Assembly (NCBI GenBank): GCA_963754535.1
Contig: CAVWGG010000010.1
Coordinates: forward strand, 1 to 64,000
Reading direction: 5' to 3'
Origin: RPQJ01 sp963754535
GTDB lineage: Bacteria; Pseudomonadota; Gammaproteobacteria; Steroidobacterales; Steroidobacteraceae
Length of the DNA: 64,000 nt
Part shown: positions 63,006 through 64,000 of the stretch, piece by piece
Layout of the letters: every line of letters starts with the position of its first letter
Position numbering within the stretch: the first letter of the stretch is position 1
Program-made: the position numbers and the translations under genes
Notes under the pieces: model-generated
Database searches by the model: none
What the model was told of the DNA's origin: nothing
The model's input: the letters and a program-made list of their open reading frames with translations, nothing else

Positions 63006-64000
63006 CGGGCCACTTCCGATCGATAGGCACGCGCCAACGCCCGGAACATGGGCTCTGCACCCAGCGGGTAGGTGAAGCCGATGTCACGCAACAGCCTGCT
63101 CGCATCGAACATCGTGTCGTTGGTCAATTCCCTGTAACGCCCGCGATCGAATGGCAGCGCACGTCCCGTGGCAGTGGACACGAACGATCCGACCTCGGCC
63201 GCCGCTCGCCCAGCCATCGCGGCAAATGTCGGCGAGGATAGGGAACGGCCAACTCCTCGGCAATCCATGCCACGGCCTCGGCCAGCCGGGCCGGGCGATT
63301 CACGTTGTACTCGCGCCCCGCCGGTGCATGCTCGGCCGCCGCAACGATCGCGGCCGCGCCATCGTCAACATGGAGGTAATTGAGCCAGGCCCGGCGCTCC
63401 GGCCCGAACCAGACGAATTGTCCGCGGCCGATCGACCGGCCAGTCCGCGCAACGGAAAGCCGCCGCCAGGCACGAGCCCGATCACGTTGGACGGGCGAAC
63501 GACCACGCAGTCCACGCTCTCGACCGCGCATGTCTGCCTTACCCAATGCTCACCCGCGTCCTTGCTGCGTTCGTAACGATTGACCGGGGTATGCGGGAAG
63601 GTCTCGTCGACAGTGCCGGAACCCGGCGGCGCACCGTACACGCCGACACTGCTGACGTGGACGAAGCAGGACCACCCCGGCTTGCGCGGCAGCCACTGCC
63701 AGACGTCGCGCTCCCTCCGCGTTGATCGCCTGCATGCGGCCAGGGTCGCGCTTCTCTCCGGCAATGTGAATGACCGTACGCACTCCAGGAGGAATCCGGA
63801 TAGCTGCTGTCAGATCCAGTTGAACTGCAGTCACGCCCAGAGGAACCAGTGCATCGGTTTGTGCTGGTTGGCGGCCCGCCGCCAGCGACTCCTTCGACGC
63901 CGGACCGGCCCACCCAGCATCGACAGCACGCGTCTACCCAGGAATCCGCTTGCGCCGGTCACCAGTACCTTTCCAAGAGGGACAGAACTCGGCCTGATCG
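63002..64000 (-). pseudogene. NAD-dependent epimerase/dehydratase, partial and frameshifted
   Basis: The 5' end is beyond the window. Fragments in three frames read GKVLVTGASGFLGRRVLSML (NAD site, near 63950), VRTVIHIAGEKRDPGRMQAI, CFVHVSSVGVYGAPPGSGTV, VNRYERSKDAGEHWVRQTC (YxxxK), VVRPSNVIGLVPGGGFPLR, WLNYLHVDDGAAAIVAAAEH and RLLRDIGFTYPLGAEP. This is the SDR type often found before WbpL/PglC-like primers. Multiple single-base breaks are present. The product could be a C4-reductase or epimerase. Confidence 0.75.

Overview
The window is high-GC proteobacterial chromosome. The gene set (GTP-type PEP carboxykinase, dapD/dapE, DusA, gltX next to tRNA-Ala and tRNA-Glu, a glrK-qseG-glrR cluster, a phasin) fits a gammaproteobacterium, perhaps of the Nevskiales/Steroidobacterales/Xanthomonadales side. 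That placement is inference from gene content only. Almost everything is housekeeping or regulatory; no phage, integrase, transposase or CRISPR array was seen.

Region 1 (0-19 kb) is a phosphate island. From right to left it holds phoB, phoR, two tandem phosphate-selective porins (one frameshifted), a second phoU, dsbB, dapE, the pstSCAB-phoU operon (sitting between dapD and dapE), polyphosphate kinase, a GT4 glycosyltransferase, a wrecked choice-of-anchor-I gene, a PAP2 phosphatase and a small TerB-like gene. I find four PhoB boxes (before the TerB-like gene, pstS, porin 1 and phoB). All are built of 7-mers on an 11-nt period, with a -10-like hexamer exactly 10 nt downstream. Together they describe a PhoBR circuit controlling Pi uptake, outer-membrane entry and possibly a new small protein.

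Region 2 (19-36 kb) is housekeeping: tsaB, a YoaA/DinG helicase, a DUF11-like protein, a phasin with a textbook sigma-70 promoter and a PhaR-like operator, pckG, an FHA-adenylate/guanylate cyclase, dusA, a YbdK-type ligase with an N-formylglutamate amidohydrolase, a large PAS/GAF/GGDEF/EAL protein and typA.

Region 3 (35-49 kb) is envelope and signalling: lipoproteins, a PKD-domain metalloprotease, galE, srkA, glrK-qseG-glrR (with a degenerate GlrR ATPase), then three paralogous exported cadherin-like/FnIII proteins, two of which are preceded by GEMM cyclic-di-GMP-I riboswitches. tRNA-Glu, tRNA-Ala, gltX and tRNA-Val follow.

Region 4 (49-64 kb) is one leftward surface-polysaccharide locus: manB, manC, an SLC13 carrier, ugd, a CapD/PglF-like dehydratase, a PglC-like phosphoglycosyltransferase, a DegT aminotransferase, a methyltransferase, a GT4, a PglD-like acyltransferase, another GT4 and an epimerase. 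The set fits UDP-diacetamido-trideoxyhexose (bacillosamine-like) synthesis and priming of a lipid-linked glycan. The last 4.5 kb carries many single-base frameshifts in otherwise well-conserved genes, which looks more like sequence error near a contig edge than natural decay.

The most unusual non-coding content is (a) a palindrome family with a constant 18-nt loop and different but self-complementary stems, at 12.0-12.4 kb and 39.3-39.5 kb; (b) nested inverted repeats at 32.9-33.4 kb sharing a dispersed repeat with 2.95-3.01 kb; (c) a perfect 42-bp inverted repeat with a G-quadruplex-type arm at 25.0-25.1 kb.
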